DNA of 64,000 bases, from positions 1-64,000 of the forward strand of contig CALFRR010000248.1 of NCBI GenBank assembly GCA_937919435.1, given 5' to 3'. This document shows, one piece after another, positions 21,310-30,863 of the stretch (its first letter is position 1; the number at the start of each line of letters is the position of its first letter). The notes under the pieces are model-generated. The model ran no database searches, was not told the origin of the DNA, and was given only the letters and a program-made list of their open reading frames with translations. The translations under genes and the position numbers were made by a program. This stretch comes from an uncultured Alphaproteobacteria bacterium (GTDB taxonomy: Bacteria; Pseudomonadota; Alphaproteobacteria; Rhizobiales; Ancalomicrobiaceae).

Positions 21310-22299
21310 TCAGCCCCGGCCGGCCGGTGCCGGCAGCGCCGCGTCGAGGGCGTCGGCCATCTCGGCGTCGGCGGTGAACACCCAGTCGAGCCGCGACACG
21401 GTGACCGTGGTGGCGCCGAGACCGCGCAACCGGTCGGCGAGGCCGGCGACCCGGCCGCTCGCCACGTGCAGGGTCAGCGGCGTCCCGGCGGCCGGCAGGC
21501 CGAACGGCGCAGTGGCACCGAGATCGGCGACCGCGGCGAGCGCCGCGCCGGCATCGGCGACCCCGGCGCGAACCTCGCGGGTGCGCCGGGCCCGCGCTTC
21601 GGAGGCGACGCGGTCGAGGATGGTGCGGGCCTGGGCGCGAGCGAGATCCGACCAGTCGGCCAGCCGCGAGGCGACCAGATGGGCCTGGCTCTTCAGGATG
21701 ACGCCGTCGGCGAGCACCTTCAGGTCGTTGGCGGTCAGGGTCGAGCCGGTGGTGGTGATGTCGACCACCGCTTCGGCCGCGCCGGAGGCCGGGGCCCCTT
21801 CGGTGGCGCCGAGGCTCTCGACGTTGCGATAGTCGGTGATGCCGTGCTCGGCGAAGAAGCGCCGGGTCAGATTGAGATATTTGGTGGCGATGCGGAGCTG
21901 GTGGCCGTGGCGGGCGCGGAACTCGGCGGCGACGTCGGCGAGGTCGGCCATGGTGGCGACGTCGATCCAGGCCATCGGCACGGCGACCACCACGTCGGCG
22001 AAGCCGAAACCGAGCTCGGTGACCAGATGGACCCGCTCGCTCCAGGCGGGGACCTGCTCCTGGACCAGGTCGAGACCGGTCACGCCCATGTGGACGTTGC
22101 CGGCGGCGATCTCGCGGGTGATCTCGGAGGCCGACAGGAAGGCGATCTCGACGTCGTCGATGCCGCCGAGCCGGCCGCGGTAGTTGCGTGCCCCGCCCGG
22201 TTGCAGCACCGGCAGGCCGGCGCGCTCGAAGAAGGCGTTGGCGTTCTCCTGCAGGCGGCCCTTGGAGGGGACGGCGATGATCAGCCGATCGGAGCTCAC
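21310..22299 (-). CDS. hisG: ATP phosphoribosyltransferase (HisG)
   Basis: This 329-residue protein catalyses the first step of histidine synthesis, joining PRPP and ATP. It has the HisG opening [13 protein letters not shown], the GVTGLDLV and [12 protein letters not shown] segments and the PRPP-binding [13 protein letters not shown]. In alphaproteobacteria the catalytic subunit usually needs HisZ, which is encoded immediately upstream. The GTG start at 22299 overlaps the hisZ stop in a GTGA, so the two subunits are translationally coupled. Confidence 0.94.
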   Translation of the reverse strand: MSSDRLIIAVPSKGRLQENANAFFERAGLPVLQPGGARNYRGRLGGIDDVEIAFLSASEITREIAAGNVHMGVTGLDLVQEQVPAWSERVHLVTELGFGFADVVVAVPMAWIDVATMADLADVAAEFRARHGHQLRIATKYLNLTRRFFAEHGITDYRNVESLGATEGAPASGAAEAVVDITTTGSTLTANDLKVLADGVILKSQAHLVASRLADWSDLARAQARTILDRVASEARARRTREVRAGVADAGAALAAVADLGATAPFGLPAAGTPLTLHVASGRVAGLADRLRGLGATTVTVSRLDWVFTADAEMADALDAALPAPAGRG

Positions 22300-23624
22300 G
22301 GCGTGTCCTCCCGGTTCGGTTGCTGTCCGTAGCCGGCGACGCCGAGCCGGTCGAGCCACATCGAGAAGCCGCAGGCGGGCACCGGGGCGGCGCTGCCCAG
22401 CCGCTCGAGCAGGCCGTCGTAACGGCCGCCGCCGATCACCGGGCGCGGATCGGCGCGTTCGGGATCGCGCATCTCGAAGACGAAGCCGGTGTAGTAGTCG
22501 AGGTTGCGGCCGAAGTTCGCCGCGAAGGTCGGCCGATCGAGATCGAGACCGCAGTCGCGGAAGGCGTCGTTGCGCCGCGCGTAGAGGTCGAGCGCCGGGC
22601 CGAAGCCGAGGCCGGTCTCCCGCTCGAAGGCGTCGAGCGCATCGACGGCGTGTTCCGGGGTCGCCTCGATCGCCAGATAGCGCTCGAGCAGCCGGGCGGT
22701 CTCGGCATCGAAGCCGCGATCGGTGCCGAGGGCGGCGCGTTCCAGGAAGCGCTCGGCGATCTCGCCGGCCGAACGGCCGCCGACCGCGCGGATCCCGGCG
22801 AGGCCGATCAGGTCCTCGACCACCTGACGCGCCGCTTCCGGGTCGGCTCCGGAGAGCGCGCCGAGGAGCCCCGCGTGGCGGACGAGATCGGCGTCGGAAC
22901 CTTCTCCGGCCAGCCGCCGGATGGTGCGGGCGAGGCGGGCGGGATCGCCGAACTGGCCGCGCAACCGGCGACGGAGCGGCAGGGCGAGGCCGAGCGCGTC
23001 GAGCAGGGCCAGGAACAGGCCCTCGTCACCGATCTTCACGATCGGATCGGTCACGCCGAAGAGGCCGGCGGCACGATGGGCGAGCGCAGCGACGTCGGCG
23101 TCGGCCGCGGCGCGGTCGTCGTTGCCGAACAGTTCGATGCCGGCCTGGAGGAATTCGGCGGTCTCGTCGCCCCGCTGGCGGAACACCGGACCGAAGTAGC
23201 CGAGCGCCGCCTCGCGCCCCGCTTCGCCGCTCTCGAGATAGTGGCGGCAGATCGGGATGGTGAAGTCGGGCCGGAGGCAGAGTTCGCGGCCGTCGGCGTC
23301 GGCGGTCAGGAACAGCCGGCGGCGGATCTCCTCGCCGGTGGTGTCGAGGAACAGGTCGGCCGGCAGCAGGATCGGCGGCTCGACCATCTCGGCGTCGACT
23401 TCCGCCTGGAACAGCGAGACGAGGGCCGCGGTCGGGTCGGCCGACCCGGCGAGGTCGTCGACCTCGTCGTCGGCGAGGATCTCCAGGACCTCGGCGAGCT
23501 CGTCGGGCGAAGCGATGCCGGCCTCGGCGAGCATCGCCAGCATGCGGGTCGCCGCGGCGTCGGGCGCGCCGGGCCGGTAGGGCGTACCGGAGGGCTGGAA
23601 GCCTTGGGGACGTCGGGGCGCCAT
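22296..23624 (-). CDS. hisZ: ATP phosphoribosyltransferase regulatory subunit (HisZ)
   Basis: This 442-residue class II synthetase-like protein activates HisG and does not charge tRNA. The homologous core begins around residue 68 (LVSLFQAEV...[12 protein letters not shown]). It includes [21 protein letters not shown] and the motif-3-like [13 protein letters not shown]. About 65 residues precede the core, more than I expect for the family, and form an acidic helical stretch ([10 protein letters not shown]). In-frame ATGs at residues 28 and 31 are alternative starts. The ATG at 23624 has GGGAGA upstream. It follows hisS by 90 bases. Confidence 0.92.
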   Translation of the reverse strand: MAPRRPQGFQPSGTPYRPGAPDAAATRMLAMLAEAGIASPDELAEVLEILADDEVDDLAGSADPTAALVSLFQAEVDAEMVEPPILLPADLFLDTTGEEIRRRLFLTADADGRELCLRPDFTIPICRHYLESGEAGREAALGYFGPVFRQRGDETAEFLQAGIELFGNDDRAAADADVAALAHRAAGLFGVTDPIVKIGDEGLFLALLDALGLALPLRRRLRGQFGDPARLARTIRRLAGEGSDADLVRHAGLLGALSGADPEAARQVVEDLIGLAGIRAVGGRSAGEIAERFLERAALGTDRGFDAETARLLERYLAIEATPEHAVDALDAFERETGLGFGPALDLYARRNDAFRDCGLDLDRPTFAANFGRNLDYYTGFVFEMRDPERADPRPVIGGGRYDGLLERLGSAAPVPACGFSMWLDRLGVAGYGQQPNREDTP

Positions 23625-23714
23625 GGCGGGGTCTCCCGGAGGACGGTGGTCGGCGTCGGGCTCGGCGCCGGTGGAGTGGTCGCGGCGCCGGCGAGGATCG
23701 CCGACGCCCGTGGT

Positions 23715-25274
23715 TCAGGCGTGACGGGCGAGGATCGCGCGGACGGTCTCGACCAGATCGGCCTCGGCGACCTCGACCTGGGCGGGGCGAGCCGCCTTGT
23801 ACTCGGCATTGGAGGCGATCGTCTCGGCCGCTTTCGCCCCTTCGATCAGATCCTTGATCTGGACGACGCCGGCCTCGCGCTCGTTCGAGCCCTGGATGAC
23901 GACGCAGGGGGCACCGCGGCGATCGGCGTATTTCATCTGCGCCTTCATGCCCGACGAGCCGAGATAGGCCTCGGCGCGGATGCCGGCATCGCGGAGCTTC
24001 TTGGCGAGTGCCAGATAGTCGCCGACCCGGTCGCGGTCCATCACCAGCACGACCACCGGGCCGGGCTCCTTGGCCGCCGCGACGATCGGGCTCGAGATCG
24101 CCTTCAGCGCGGCGAGCAGGCGGGAGACGCCGATCGAGAAGCCGGTCGAAGGGACCGGTTCGGAGAGGAAGCGCGAGACGAGCCCGTCGTAACGCCCGCC
24201 GCCGCCGACCGAGCCGAAGCGGACGATCTGGCCGTCGTCGTTGGGAACTTCGAAGGTGAGTTCGGCCTCGTAGACCGGGCCGGTGTAGTACTCGAGGCCG
24301 CGGACGACCGAGGGGTCGATGCGGATGCGATCGGAGGCATAACCAGCGGCGCGGACGATGGTCTCTATCTGATGGAGCTCCTGAATTCCATCAAGCGCCT
24401 TCGGAGAATCTCCAAAATAATAGCTCAGCGCTTCCAAGACGGTATGCTTTCCTGGCTCAATCTCTTTCCGCTCCCCATCGAAAAGCAGAGCAGATGAGGG
24501 CTTATCATCGTCTCCCATAAAATCGAGATACGCGACCACTCCTACGAATTTCATGACTCGATCGATCTGCGCCTCGTCGAGTCCCGCGCCCTTGGTGAAG
24601 TCGCCGCTCTCGTCCTTGCGGCCCGCTCCGAGCAGGAGCTTCACGCCTTCCGGGCCGAACTTGTCGAGCTTGTCGATCGCCCTGAGCACCGTCAGCCGAC
24701 GCCCGGCGTTGTCGTCGCCGGCGAGGCCGATCGCCTCCAGCACGCCGTCGAGGACCTTGCGGTTGTTGACCTTGACCACGTACTGGCCGCGCTTCAGACC
24801 GACCGCTTCCATCGCGTCGGCCATCATCATGCAGATCTCGGCATCGGCCGCGACCGAAGCCGTCCCGACCGTGTCGGCGTCGAACTGCATGAACTGGCGG
24901 AAGCGGCCCGGGCCGGGCTTCTCGTTGCGGAACACCCAGCCGCAGCGATAGCTGCGATAGGGCTTCGGCAGGGTCGTCCAGTTCTCGGCGGCATAGCGGG
25001 CGAGCGGCGCGGTCAGGTCGTAGCGCAGAGAGAGCCACTGCTCGTCGTCGTCCTGCAACGAGAAGACACCCTCGTTGGGACGGTCCTGGTCGGGCAGGAA
25101 CTTGCCGAGCGCATCGGTGTATTCGACCAGCGGCGTCTCCACCGCCTCGAAGCCGTAGATCTCGTAGACCTTACGGATCGCAGCGAGCATCGCCTCGGTG
25201 GCGGCGACGTCGCCGGGACCGCGATCGACGAAGCCACGGGCCTTGCGCGCCTTCAGTTTCGTCTCGGACGCCAT
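23715..25274 (-). CDS. hisS: Histidyl-tRNA synthetase
   Basis: This 519-residue class II synthetase charges tRNA-His. The family motifs are [11 protein letters not shown], the motif 2 region [20 protein letters not shown], the histidine-specific RGLEYYTG and motif 3 GGGGRYDGL, followed by an anticodon-binding domain. The length fits the long alphaproteobacterial form. The ATG at 25274 has AAGGTGG upstream. DNA coding for about residues 239-304 (24361-24560) has much lower GC and uses codons such as GGA, ATA and TTT that are rare elsewhere in the gene, although the reading frame is intact. It is first in a hisS-hisZ-hisG transcription unit. Confidence 0.97.
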   Translation of the reverse strand: MASETKLKARKARGFVDRGPGDVAATEAMLAAIRKVYEIYGFEAVETPLVEYTDALGKFLPDQDRPNEGVFSLQDDDEQWLSLRYDLTAPLARYAAENWTTLPKPYRSYRCGWVFRNEKPGPGRFRQFMQFDADTVGTASVAADAEICMMMADAMEAVGLKRGQYVVKVNNRKVLDGVLEAIGLAGDDNAGRRLTVLRAIDKLDKFGPEGVKLLLGAGRKDESGDFTKGAGLDEAQIDRVMKFVGVVAYLDFMGDDDKPSSALLFDGERKEIEPGKHTVLEALSYYFGDSPKALDGIQELHQIETIVRAAGYASDRIRIDPSVVRGLEYYTGPVYEAELTFEVPNDDGQIVRFGSVGGGGRYDGLVSRFLSEPVPSTGFSIGVSRLLAALKAISSPIVAAAKEPGPVVVLVMDRDRVGDYLALAKKLRDAGIRAEAYLGSSGMKAQMKYADRRGAPCVVIQGSNEREAGVVQIKDLIEGAKAAETIASNAEYKAARPAQVEVAEADLVETVRAILARHA

Positions 25275-25571
25275 GCTGCCACCTTTCGAACCGTACCCCG
25301 GACAACGAGAGCCCGCGGTCGAGGGCGGGCAGGAGGTTCCTAGACCGGTTCTTTCCGGGCGACAAGCGCCGCGCGCCGCCGAGCCGCCGCGGATCCCCGC
25401 GGCGAGCGCATACGCACGGTCACGACGCTTGCAAAACAGAGCCGGCTCGACGAATACTCCCCCACAATTCCGCCATGCTGTCCCACCATCAAGCGCGCGG
25501 CCGCTCGCCCGATGCGGCAGTCCCCGAATGACGCCGCGCCTCGCGCCGCCGATCGAGAAGCGATCTCGCCC

Positions 25572-26690
25572 ATGGAGCCCGCCATTCCGGCCCCCTCTCT
25601 CCCGTCGACCGCCCCGGTGCTCTCGATCGTCGTTCCGACCTTCAAGGAGAGCGCCAACGTTCCGGAACTGGTCCGGCGTCTGACCCGGGTGCTCGACGGC
25701 GTGGCCTGGGAGGTGATCTTCGTCGACGACGACAGCCCGGACGGCACCTCCGAGGTGGCCAAGGCGATCGCGGCGGAGAATCCGCGGGTCCGCTGTCTGC
25801 GCCGGGTCGGACGACGCGGTCTCGCCGGCGCCTGCATCGAGGGCATCCTGTCGAGCGCCGCGCCGATCGTCGCGGTGATGGACGCCGACCTCCAGCACGA
25901 CGAGACGATCCTGCCGACCATGCTCGGCAAGATCGAAGAGGGCGCCGACCTCGTCGTCGGCAGCCGCTACGTCGAGGGTGGATCGTCGACCGTCGGTCTC
26001 TCCAAGATCCGCCAATGGGGCAGCGAGACGGCGACCGGGCTCGCCCGGCGCTTCCTCAACATCGACTTCGGCGATCCGATGTCGGGCTTCTTCATGATCC
26101 GCCGCGAGCGGGTCGAGGCGATCGCCGGCTCGCTGTCGCGCGAGGGCTTCAAGATCCTGCTCGACATCGTCGCCTCCTCGCCGGAGAAGCTGAAGACGGT
26201 CGAAGTGCCGTTCACCTTCCGCGAGCGGCTGGCCGGCGAATCGAAGCTCGACAGCCTGGTCACCGCCGAATATCTCGGCCTTCTGTTCTCCAAGCTCTCC
26301 GGCGGGCTGGTGCCGGTGCGCTTCCTGATGTTCCTTGCGGTCGGCGCCTCGGGCATCGTCGTCCACATGGGTGCGCTGAAGGTCGCCTTCCACGGGCTGG
26401 CGCTGCGCTTCTCCTGGGCCGAGTTCGTCGCCACGATGGTGGCGATGACCTGGAACTTCGTGCTCAACAACCAGCTCACCTATCGCGACCGGCGGCTGAA
26501 GGGCTTCGCCTTCCTGGTCGGCCTGTTCACCTTCTACGTGGTCTGCTCGCTCGGCACGCTGGCCAACGTCGGTGTGGCGAGCTGGCTGTTCGAGCTGCAC
26601 ACGGGCCTGTGGGTGGCCGGCATCGCCGGTGCGGTGATGAGCTCGGTGTTCAACTACGCCGCCTCCTCGGTGCTGACGTGGCGCAAATGA
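25572..26690 (+). CDS. Polyprenyl-phosphate glycosyltransferase (GT2) fused to GtrA-like membrane domain
   Basis: This 372-residue protein joins a family 2 glycosyltransferase (about residues 18-240) to a C-terminal four-helix GtrA-like domain (about 250-370). The catalytic domain carries [24 protein letters not shown] and the DADLQHDE metal site, as in dolichyl-phosphate mannosyltransferases. It would load a sugar onto undecaprenyl phosphate. The GtrA part may flip or hold the lipid-linked sugar. Its stop overlaps the next gene's ATG. That gene is a GT39/GT83-type transferase that uses such donors, so the two form a pathway. An in-frame ATG at 25512 is an alternative start without a better ribosome binding site. 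Confidence 0.88.
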   Translation: MEPAIPAPSLPSTAPVLSIVVPTFKESANVPELVRRLTRVLDGVAWEVIFVDDDSPDGTSEVAKAIAAENPRVRCLRRVGRRGLAGACIEGILSSAAPIVAVMDADLQHDETILPTMLGKIEEGADLVVGSRYVEGGSSTVGLSKIRQWGSETATGLARRFLNIDFGDPMSGFFMIRRERVEAIAGSLSREGFKILLDIVASSPEKLKTVEVPFTFRERLAGESKLDSLVTAEYLGLLFSKLSGGLVPVRFLMFLAVGASGIVVHMGALKVAFHGLALRFSWAEFVATMVAMTWNFVLNNQLTYRDRRLKGFAFLVGLFTFYVVCSLGTLANVGVASWLFELHTGLWVAGIAGAVMSSVFNYAASSVLTWRK

Positions 26691-28144
26691 GCGGGTCCGG
26701 ACCGGGCCAGCCGGCGCGCCGGCTGGTCCTGGTCCTCGCCGGGTTGACCGCGATCCGTCTGGTGGTCGCCGCGACGGCCGGGCTCGCCGAGGACGAGAGC
26801 TACTACCGGCTCTGGTCCTTCGGTCTTGCCGGCGGCTACTACGACCACGCGCCGATGGTCGCTTTCTTGATCCGGGCGGGACGGGCGATCGCCGGGGACG
26901 ACCCGCTCGGCATCCGTCTCTTCGGACCGATCGCGACCTTCCTCGGCTCGCTCCTCCTGTGGCGGACGGTGGCGCTCGCCGAAGGCCGGGCCGTCGCCGA
27001 CCGGGCGACCCTGTTCCTCAACGCGACGCTGCTGATCGGTGCCGGATCGGTGATCATCACCCCGGACACACCGTCGGTGCTGTTCTGGGGGGCGACCGTC
27101 TGGGCGCTCGCCGAACTCTCCCGGTCGCGCGATCCGAGATGGTGGTTCGCCGTCGGCATCGCCGCCGGACTGGGCCTCGCCTCGAAATATTCGGTGCTGT
27201 TCCTCGGCCTCGGGATCGTCGTCTGGCTGGTCTCCTCAAGCGAGGCGCGCCGGTGGTTCTCCGACTGGCGGCTGTGGGCGGGCGGGGCGATCGCGCTGGC
27301 GCTGTTCTCCCCGGTCGTCGCCTGGAACGCCTCCCACGAGTGGATCTCGTTTGCCAAACAGTTCGGGCGGACCGTGCCGCACGGCTTCCGGCCGGAGAAA
27401 TTCGCCGAATTCCTCGGCGTCCAATGGCTGCTCATCGGTCTGCCGCTCGCCCCGCTGGTGGTCGCCGGGATCGGGCGCGGCCTCGGGGCGATGCGCGACG
27501 GCGACGCGTTGCGCGGCCTGCCGATCGCCACCTCGCTGCCGTTCGTCCTCTATCTCGGCTTCCACTCGTTCCACGGCGGCATCGAGGGCAACTGGCCGGC
27601 ACCGCTCTACGGAGCGGCGGCGTGGCTGGCGGCGACCGCCTCGTTCGACGCCGTCGCCTGGCGGCAGAGGCTGGCGCGATGGGTGATGCCGTTCGGCTTC
27701 GGGCTGACCGGGCTGGTCTATCTGCACGCCACGCTGCCGATCCTGGTGCTGCCGCCGGAGCGCGACCCGACGGCGCAGATGCGCGGCTGGGACGCGTTCG
27801 CGGTCGAAGTGGCGAAACGGCGCGACGCTGTCGGGGCCGGCTGGATCGCCGTGCCGAACTTCGGGATGACCGGGCAGTTCGCCTACCGGCTGGGCAGCGG
27901 CGCGGTGCGTCAGATCGGCGAGCCGCGACGCTGGGCGAACCTGCCGCCGCTCGATCCGGCACCGACGGAGCGGCCGGCGCTGTGGGTGGTGCGCACCGCC
28001 CGCGACAGGACCGCGACGATGCTCGCCGGCCGGTTCCGGTCGATCGAGCCGCTGGGGACGATCGAACGGCGCTCGGGCGGCCGGGTGGTCGACACCTATG
28101 CGCTCTACCGGCTCGACGGGGCGATCGGCGACCCGACCGACTGA
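26687..28144 (+). CDS. ArnT/PMT-like integral-membrane glycosyltransferase (GT39/GT83 type)
   Basis: This 485-residue protein has about ten hydrophobic helices. Just after the first helix it carries the acidic motif [10 protein letters not shown] and then [13 protein letters not shown], the signature of the PMT_2/ArnT superfamily. These enzymes move a sugar from a polyprenyl-phosphate donor onto lipid A, other lipids or proteins at the periplasmic face. The ATG overlaps the preceding GT2-GtrA stop in an ATGA, so donor synthesis and use are coupled. The acceptor is unknown. It converges with the DLH-like gene with a 7-base gap. Confidence 0.87.
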   Translation: MSGSGPGQPARRLVLVLAGLTAIRLVVAATAGLAEDESYYRLWSFGLAGGYYDHAPMVAFLIRAGRAIAGDDPLGIRLFGPIATFLGSLLLWRTVALAEGRAVADRATLFLNATLLIGAGSVIITPDTPSVLFWGATVWALAELSRSRDPRWWFAVGIAAGLGLASKYSVLFLGLGIVVWLVSSSEARRWFSDWRLWAGGAIALALFSPVVAWNASHEWISFAKQFGRTVPHGFRPEKFAEFLGVQWLLIGLPLAPLVVAGIGRGLGAMRDGDALRGLPIATSLPFVLYLGFHSFHGGIEGNWPAPLYGAAAWLAATASFDAVAWRQRLARWVMPFGFGLTGLVYLHATLPILVLPPERDPTAQMRGWDAFAVEVAKRRDAVGAGWIAVPNFGMTGQFAYRLGSGAVRQIGEPRRWANLPPLDPAPTERPALWVVRTARDRTATMLAGRFRSIEPLGTIERRSGGRVVDTYALYRLDGAIGDPTD

Positions 28145-28151
28145 TCCCGGC

Positions 28152-28976
28152 TCACGGCACCACCCAGCGCTTCAGGAAGAACAGGCTGCGGTCGTAGGCC
28201 CGATCGGCGGCGGCCTTGTTCCATCGCCGCGACGACGGTTCGGAGGCGAAACCGGACAGCGTGTCGGGATAGACGAAGGCCTCGAACACCCGGCCGGAGC
28301 CGATCATCCGCTTCTCCAGCAGATCGACCGCACCGGCGGTGCGCGGATCGTCCTCGACCCAGTGGAACTGCACGGGGATCTTCAGTTCACCGGCCCGGGC
28401 CGGCGACGGCGGGCTCGGATAATAGGCGACGGCGGCCTTCGCCCGATTGCCGAGGAAGGCGAACTGCAGCGCGAAGGATCCGCCCCAGACGAAGCCGAGG
28501 ACGCCCATCGCGCCGGTGCAGTCGGACTGACGCAGCAGCAGATCGGAGGCGGCGTCGAGCACCTGCATGACCTCGCCGGGCGCGGTGCGGGCGAGGATGT
28601 TCTGGCCCTCGTCGGAGTTCTCGTCGGTCAGCGTGTAGGGCGACAGGAGGTCCGGCAGCATGACGACGAAGCCGTCGAGGGCGAAACGCCGGGCGAGACC
28701 GCGGAAGAACGGGGTGACGCCGCGCTGATCGGCGACCAGCAGCAGCCCGGGCCGTCTGCCGGGCGCCCTGAGGCGGACGACGTTGCCCTTGTAGACCTGC
28801 CGACGGGCCTGGAAGGTGACCGTCTCGGTGGTCAGACGCGGATCGTTGGCCTCTGCCTCCTGCGCCCGGACGGGCCCGGGCAGCAGCGGGACGAGCGCCA
28901 GCGAGCCGGCCGTGGCGAGAAACCGGCGGCGGTCGGAGACGACGGGTCCGGGACGAGCGGGATCGAAGACGGACAT
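28152..28976 (-). CDS. Exported dienelactone-hydrolase-family protein lacking the catalytic triad
   Basis: This 274-residue alpha/beta-hydrolase fold protein has an N-terminal twin-arginine signal (SDRRRFLATAG, then a hydrophobic stretch to VRAQ). The nucleophile elbow, normally GxCxGG, reads GFVWGG, so no Cys or Ser is present. The usual GHGF His site reads LSGFASE. An Asp remains in HWVEDDPR. Two of the three triad residues are therefore missing, and the protein may bind rather than hydrolyse a ligand. It is convergent with the glycosyltransferase pair and has an AGGAGAG sequence upstream at long spacing. The function is unknown. Confidence 0.75.
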   Translation of the reverse strand: MSVFDPARPGPVVSDRRRFLATAGSLALVPLLPGPVRAQEAEANDPRLTTETVTFQARRQVYKGNVVRLRAPGRRPGLLLVADQRGVTPFFRGLARRFALDGFVVMLPDLLSPYTLTDENSDEGQNILARTAPGEVMQVLDAASDLLLRQSDCTGAMGVLGFVWGGSFALQFAFLGNRAKAAVAYYPSPPSPARAGELKIPVQFHWVEDDPRTAGAVDLLEKRMIGSGRVFEAFVYPDTLSGFASEPSSRRWNKAAADRAYDRSLFFLKRWVVP

Positions 28977-29126
28977 CGGGACGGTTCGGCTCTCCTGTCG
29001 GCGGTCGGCCGTGCCCCGGCCGCTCCGCCCTGCCCCGGCGGCGAGTCGGCGCCGGACGACGTCACTATGGCGAAGAGCCGGCCGGAAGACAAAGCACGAG
29101 GGGAGGAGGACGCCGCCGCGCGGCGT

Positions 29127-29783
29127 TCAGCGGGGCCGGACGAAACGGGCCCGTTCGGCGGCCACCTCGGCGGCGACGGCGCAACCGTCGACGTGGTCGT
29201 CGACCAGTCCCATCGCCTGCATGAAGGCGTGGCAGGTGGTCGGACCGACGAAGGCCCAGCCGCGTCGGCGCAGCTCCTTCGAGAGCGCCGTCGATTCGGG
29301 CGTCGAAGCGACGATGTCGGAGAGACGGAGGTGCGCCGGCCGTTTCGCCGGATCCGGCTCGAAGCGCCAGACGAAGCGGGCGAACGAGCCCTCCTTCTCG
29401 ACCAGATCGAGGAAGCGGCGGGCGTTGCCGATCACCGCCTCGATCTTGCCGGCATGGCGGACGATGCCGGCATCGGCGAGAAGGCGTCGACGATCCGCGT
29501 CGTCGAACCGAACGATCCGCTCGGCGTCGAAGTCGGCGAAGGCACGGCGGAAGTTCTCGCGTTTCCTGAGGATGGTCAGCCAGGAGAGGCCGGACTGGAA
29601 CCCTTCGAGGCAGAGCTTCTCGAACAGCCGCCGATCGTCGGCGACCGGGCGGCCCCATTCGGTGTCGTGATAGGCGACGTAGAGCGGATCGGCTCCCGCC
29701 CAGGCGCAACGGATCCGTCCGTCTTCGCCGCGGCGCAGCCCGTCGGCGAGCCCCACCGCGTGCCCGTCGGTATCCGTCGCCAT
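29127..29783 (-). CDS. tag: DNA-3-methyladenine glycosylase I
   Basis: This 218-residue base-excision repair enzyme removes 3-methyladenine from alkylated DNA. The family features are RCAWAGADPLYVAYHDTEWG near the N-terminus, FEKLCLEGFQSGLSW, and TTCHAFMQAMGLVDDH near the C-terminus. They include the Cys and His residues of the zinc site. The ATG at 29783 is preceded by GAGGAGGAG. It lies 87 bases downstream of nothing but the cheZ paralogue's stop on the same strand, so transcription from cheZ could read into it. Confidence 0.94.
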   Translation of the reverse strand: MATDTDGHAVGLADGLRRGEDGRIRCAWAGADPLYVAYHDTEWGRPVADDRRLFEKLCLEGFQSGLSWLTILRKRENFRRAFADFDAERIVRFDDADRRRLLADAGIVRHAGKIEAVIGNARRFLDLVEKEGSFARFVWRFEPDPAKRPAHLRLSDIVASTPESTALSKELRRRGWAFVGPTTCHAFMQAMGLVDDHVDGCAVAAEVAAERARFVRPR

Positions 29784-29870
29784 CGCGCTCCTCCTCGAAT
29801 CGAGATCCTCGACCGAGGTTAACCAGACGCGAACAAAAAGGAAACACCGACCCCTGCCGAAAAGGCCGGA

Positions 29871-30578
29871 TCAGGCGAAGAGAGCGTCGATGTCGTCCTG
29901 AGAGGCGATGCCGCCGTCGGTTTCGAGAGACGGCCCGTTGAGCAGGGCCTGATCACCCAGACGATGTTCGAGTTCGACCTCGATCTCGCGGAAGCTGTCG
30001 ACGCCGCCCCAGATGTCCATCATCTTGACGATGCGCTCTTCGACGAAGCGCAGGGTGTTGACCACCTTGGTGATGCGCTGGCCGGTGACGTCCTGGAAGT
30101 TGCAGGCTTCGAAGATCTGGACGATCTGATCCTGGATGTCGGAGGCGAGCGAGCGGTCGTGGCCGGTCAGGCGGGCGGCGAGATCGCCGGCCTTCTCGTC
30201 GATGTGTTCGGCGGCGGCGAGGATGGTCTCGGTGGCGTTCTCGGTGCCGTCGACGACGGCGTCGAGTTCGTTGCTGACCCGCGACAGCTCCTGGCCGTTG
30301 CAACCGGAGACGTGCAGCGTTGCGATCTCGCGCTTGGTCCGGTTGATCGCCTCGTAGATGGCGTCCATCTCGGCCTTGATGCGCTGGGCCTCGTGCTTGT
30401 CGTGGCGCAGCTGCTCGAGTGCCTTCTCGCTCAACTCCTGGGTCGGCTGGATCAGCTCGCGCAGAGACCGGACTTCGCGCACCAACTCACGATGACGCTC
30501 TTCCGACCGATCGCCGGAAACAGCGTTGGAGTTCCCGGCCAGAGATTCGATACGGAATACCTTCCTGCTGGTGGCCAT
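29871..30578 (-). CDS. Second CheZ-family CheY-P phosphatase paralogue
   Basis: This 235-residue helical protein carries the CheZ signature EACNFQDVTGQRI, with Asp153 and Gln157 at the catalytic positions. The tail ends SQDDIDALFA, very like the CheY-docking peptide of E. coli CheZ and the FliM N-terminus. It differs from the first CheZ by about 50 extra N-terminal residues and a different linker. There is no cheY or flagellar gene beside it. An in-frame ATG at 30617 would add 13 residues, and both starts have only fair ribosome binding sites. A dyad-like motif at 30633-30650 resembles one upstream of the chemoreceptor gene. Confidence 0.82.
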   Translation of the reverse strand: MATSRKVFRIESLAGNSNAVSGDRSEERHRELVREVRSLRELIQPTQELSEKALEQLRHDKHEAQRIKAEMDAIYEAINRTKREIATLHVSGCNGQELSRVSNELDAVVDGTENATETILAAAEHIDEKAGDLAARLTGHDRSLASDIQDQIVQIFEACNFQDVTGQRITKVVNTLRFVEERIVKMMDIWGGVDSFREIEVELEHRLGDQALLNGPSLETDGGIASQDDIDALFA

Positions 30579-30632
30579 GAGCCCCTGCCTCTGCGACGAA
30601 TTGTCTGTTCCGGCCATGATCGACCGGGTGTC

Positions 30633-30650
30633 CTTAAAGAATCGTTCAAG
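30633..30650 (-). promoter_or_regulatory. Dyad-like motif shared with the chemoreceptor upstream region
   Basis: CTTAAAGAATCGTTCAAG resembles CTTAAAGAACCTTCAA at 56954-56969. Both have CTTAAAGAA, then 2-3 bases, then TTCAA, and both lie upstream of a minus-strand chemotaxis gene. It is a possible operator or promoter part, found by eye. Confidence 0.35.
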
Positions 30651-30863
30651 CGAGAGCGGCCGTGGAACCGCGTCACGAAAACGCGGCGGGCGTGAACCTT
30701 TCGTCAACCATGACGAAATCTTTCCGGGCACCGTCCCGATTCGAGCGGCTCCGTTCACTCTTCGCTGACCATGGGCGGGCAGGCTCCTCGTCAGCCAACA
30801 CCCGGATGCGTCGATCGGCCACCGCCGTCGCCCGCGTCCGGAACCACGATCGGACCCGAGGCC

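Noticed and set aside
24361..24560. The low-GC patch in hisS as a separate inserted gene or mobile element
   Set aside because: There are no inverted or direct repeats at its edges, no separate coding frame of note, and the HisS frame runs through it.
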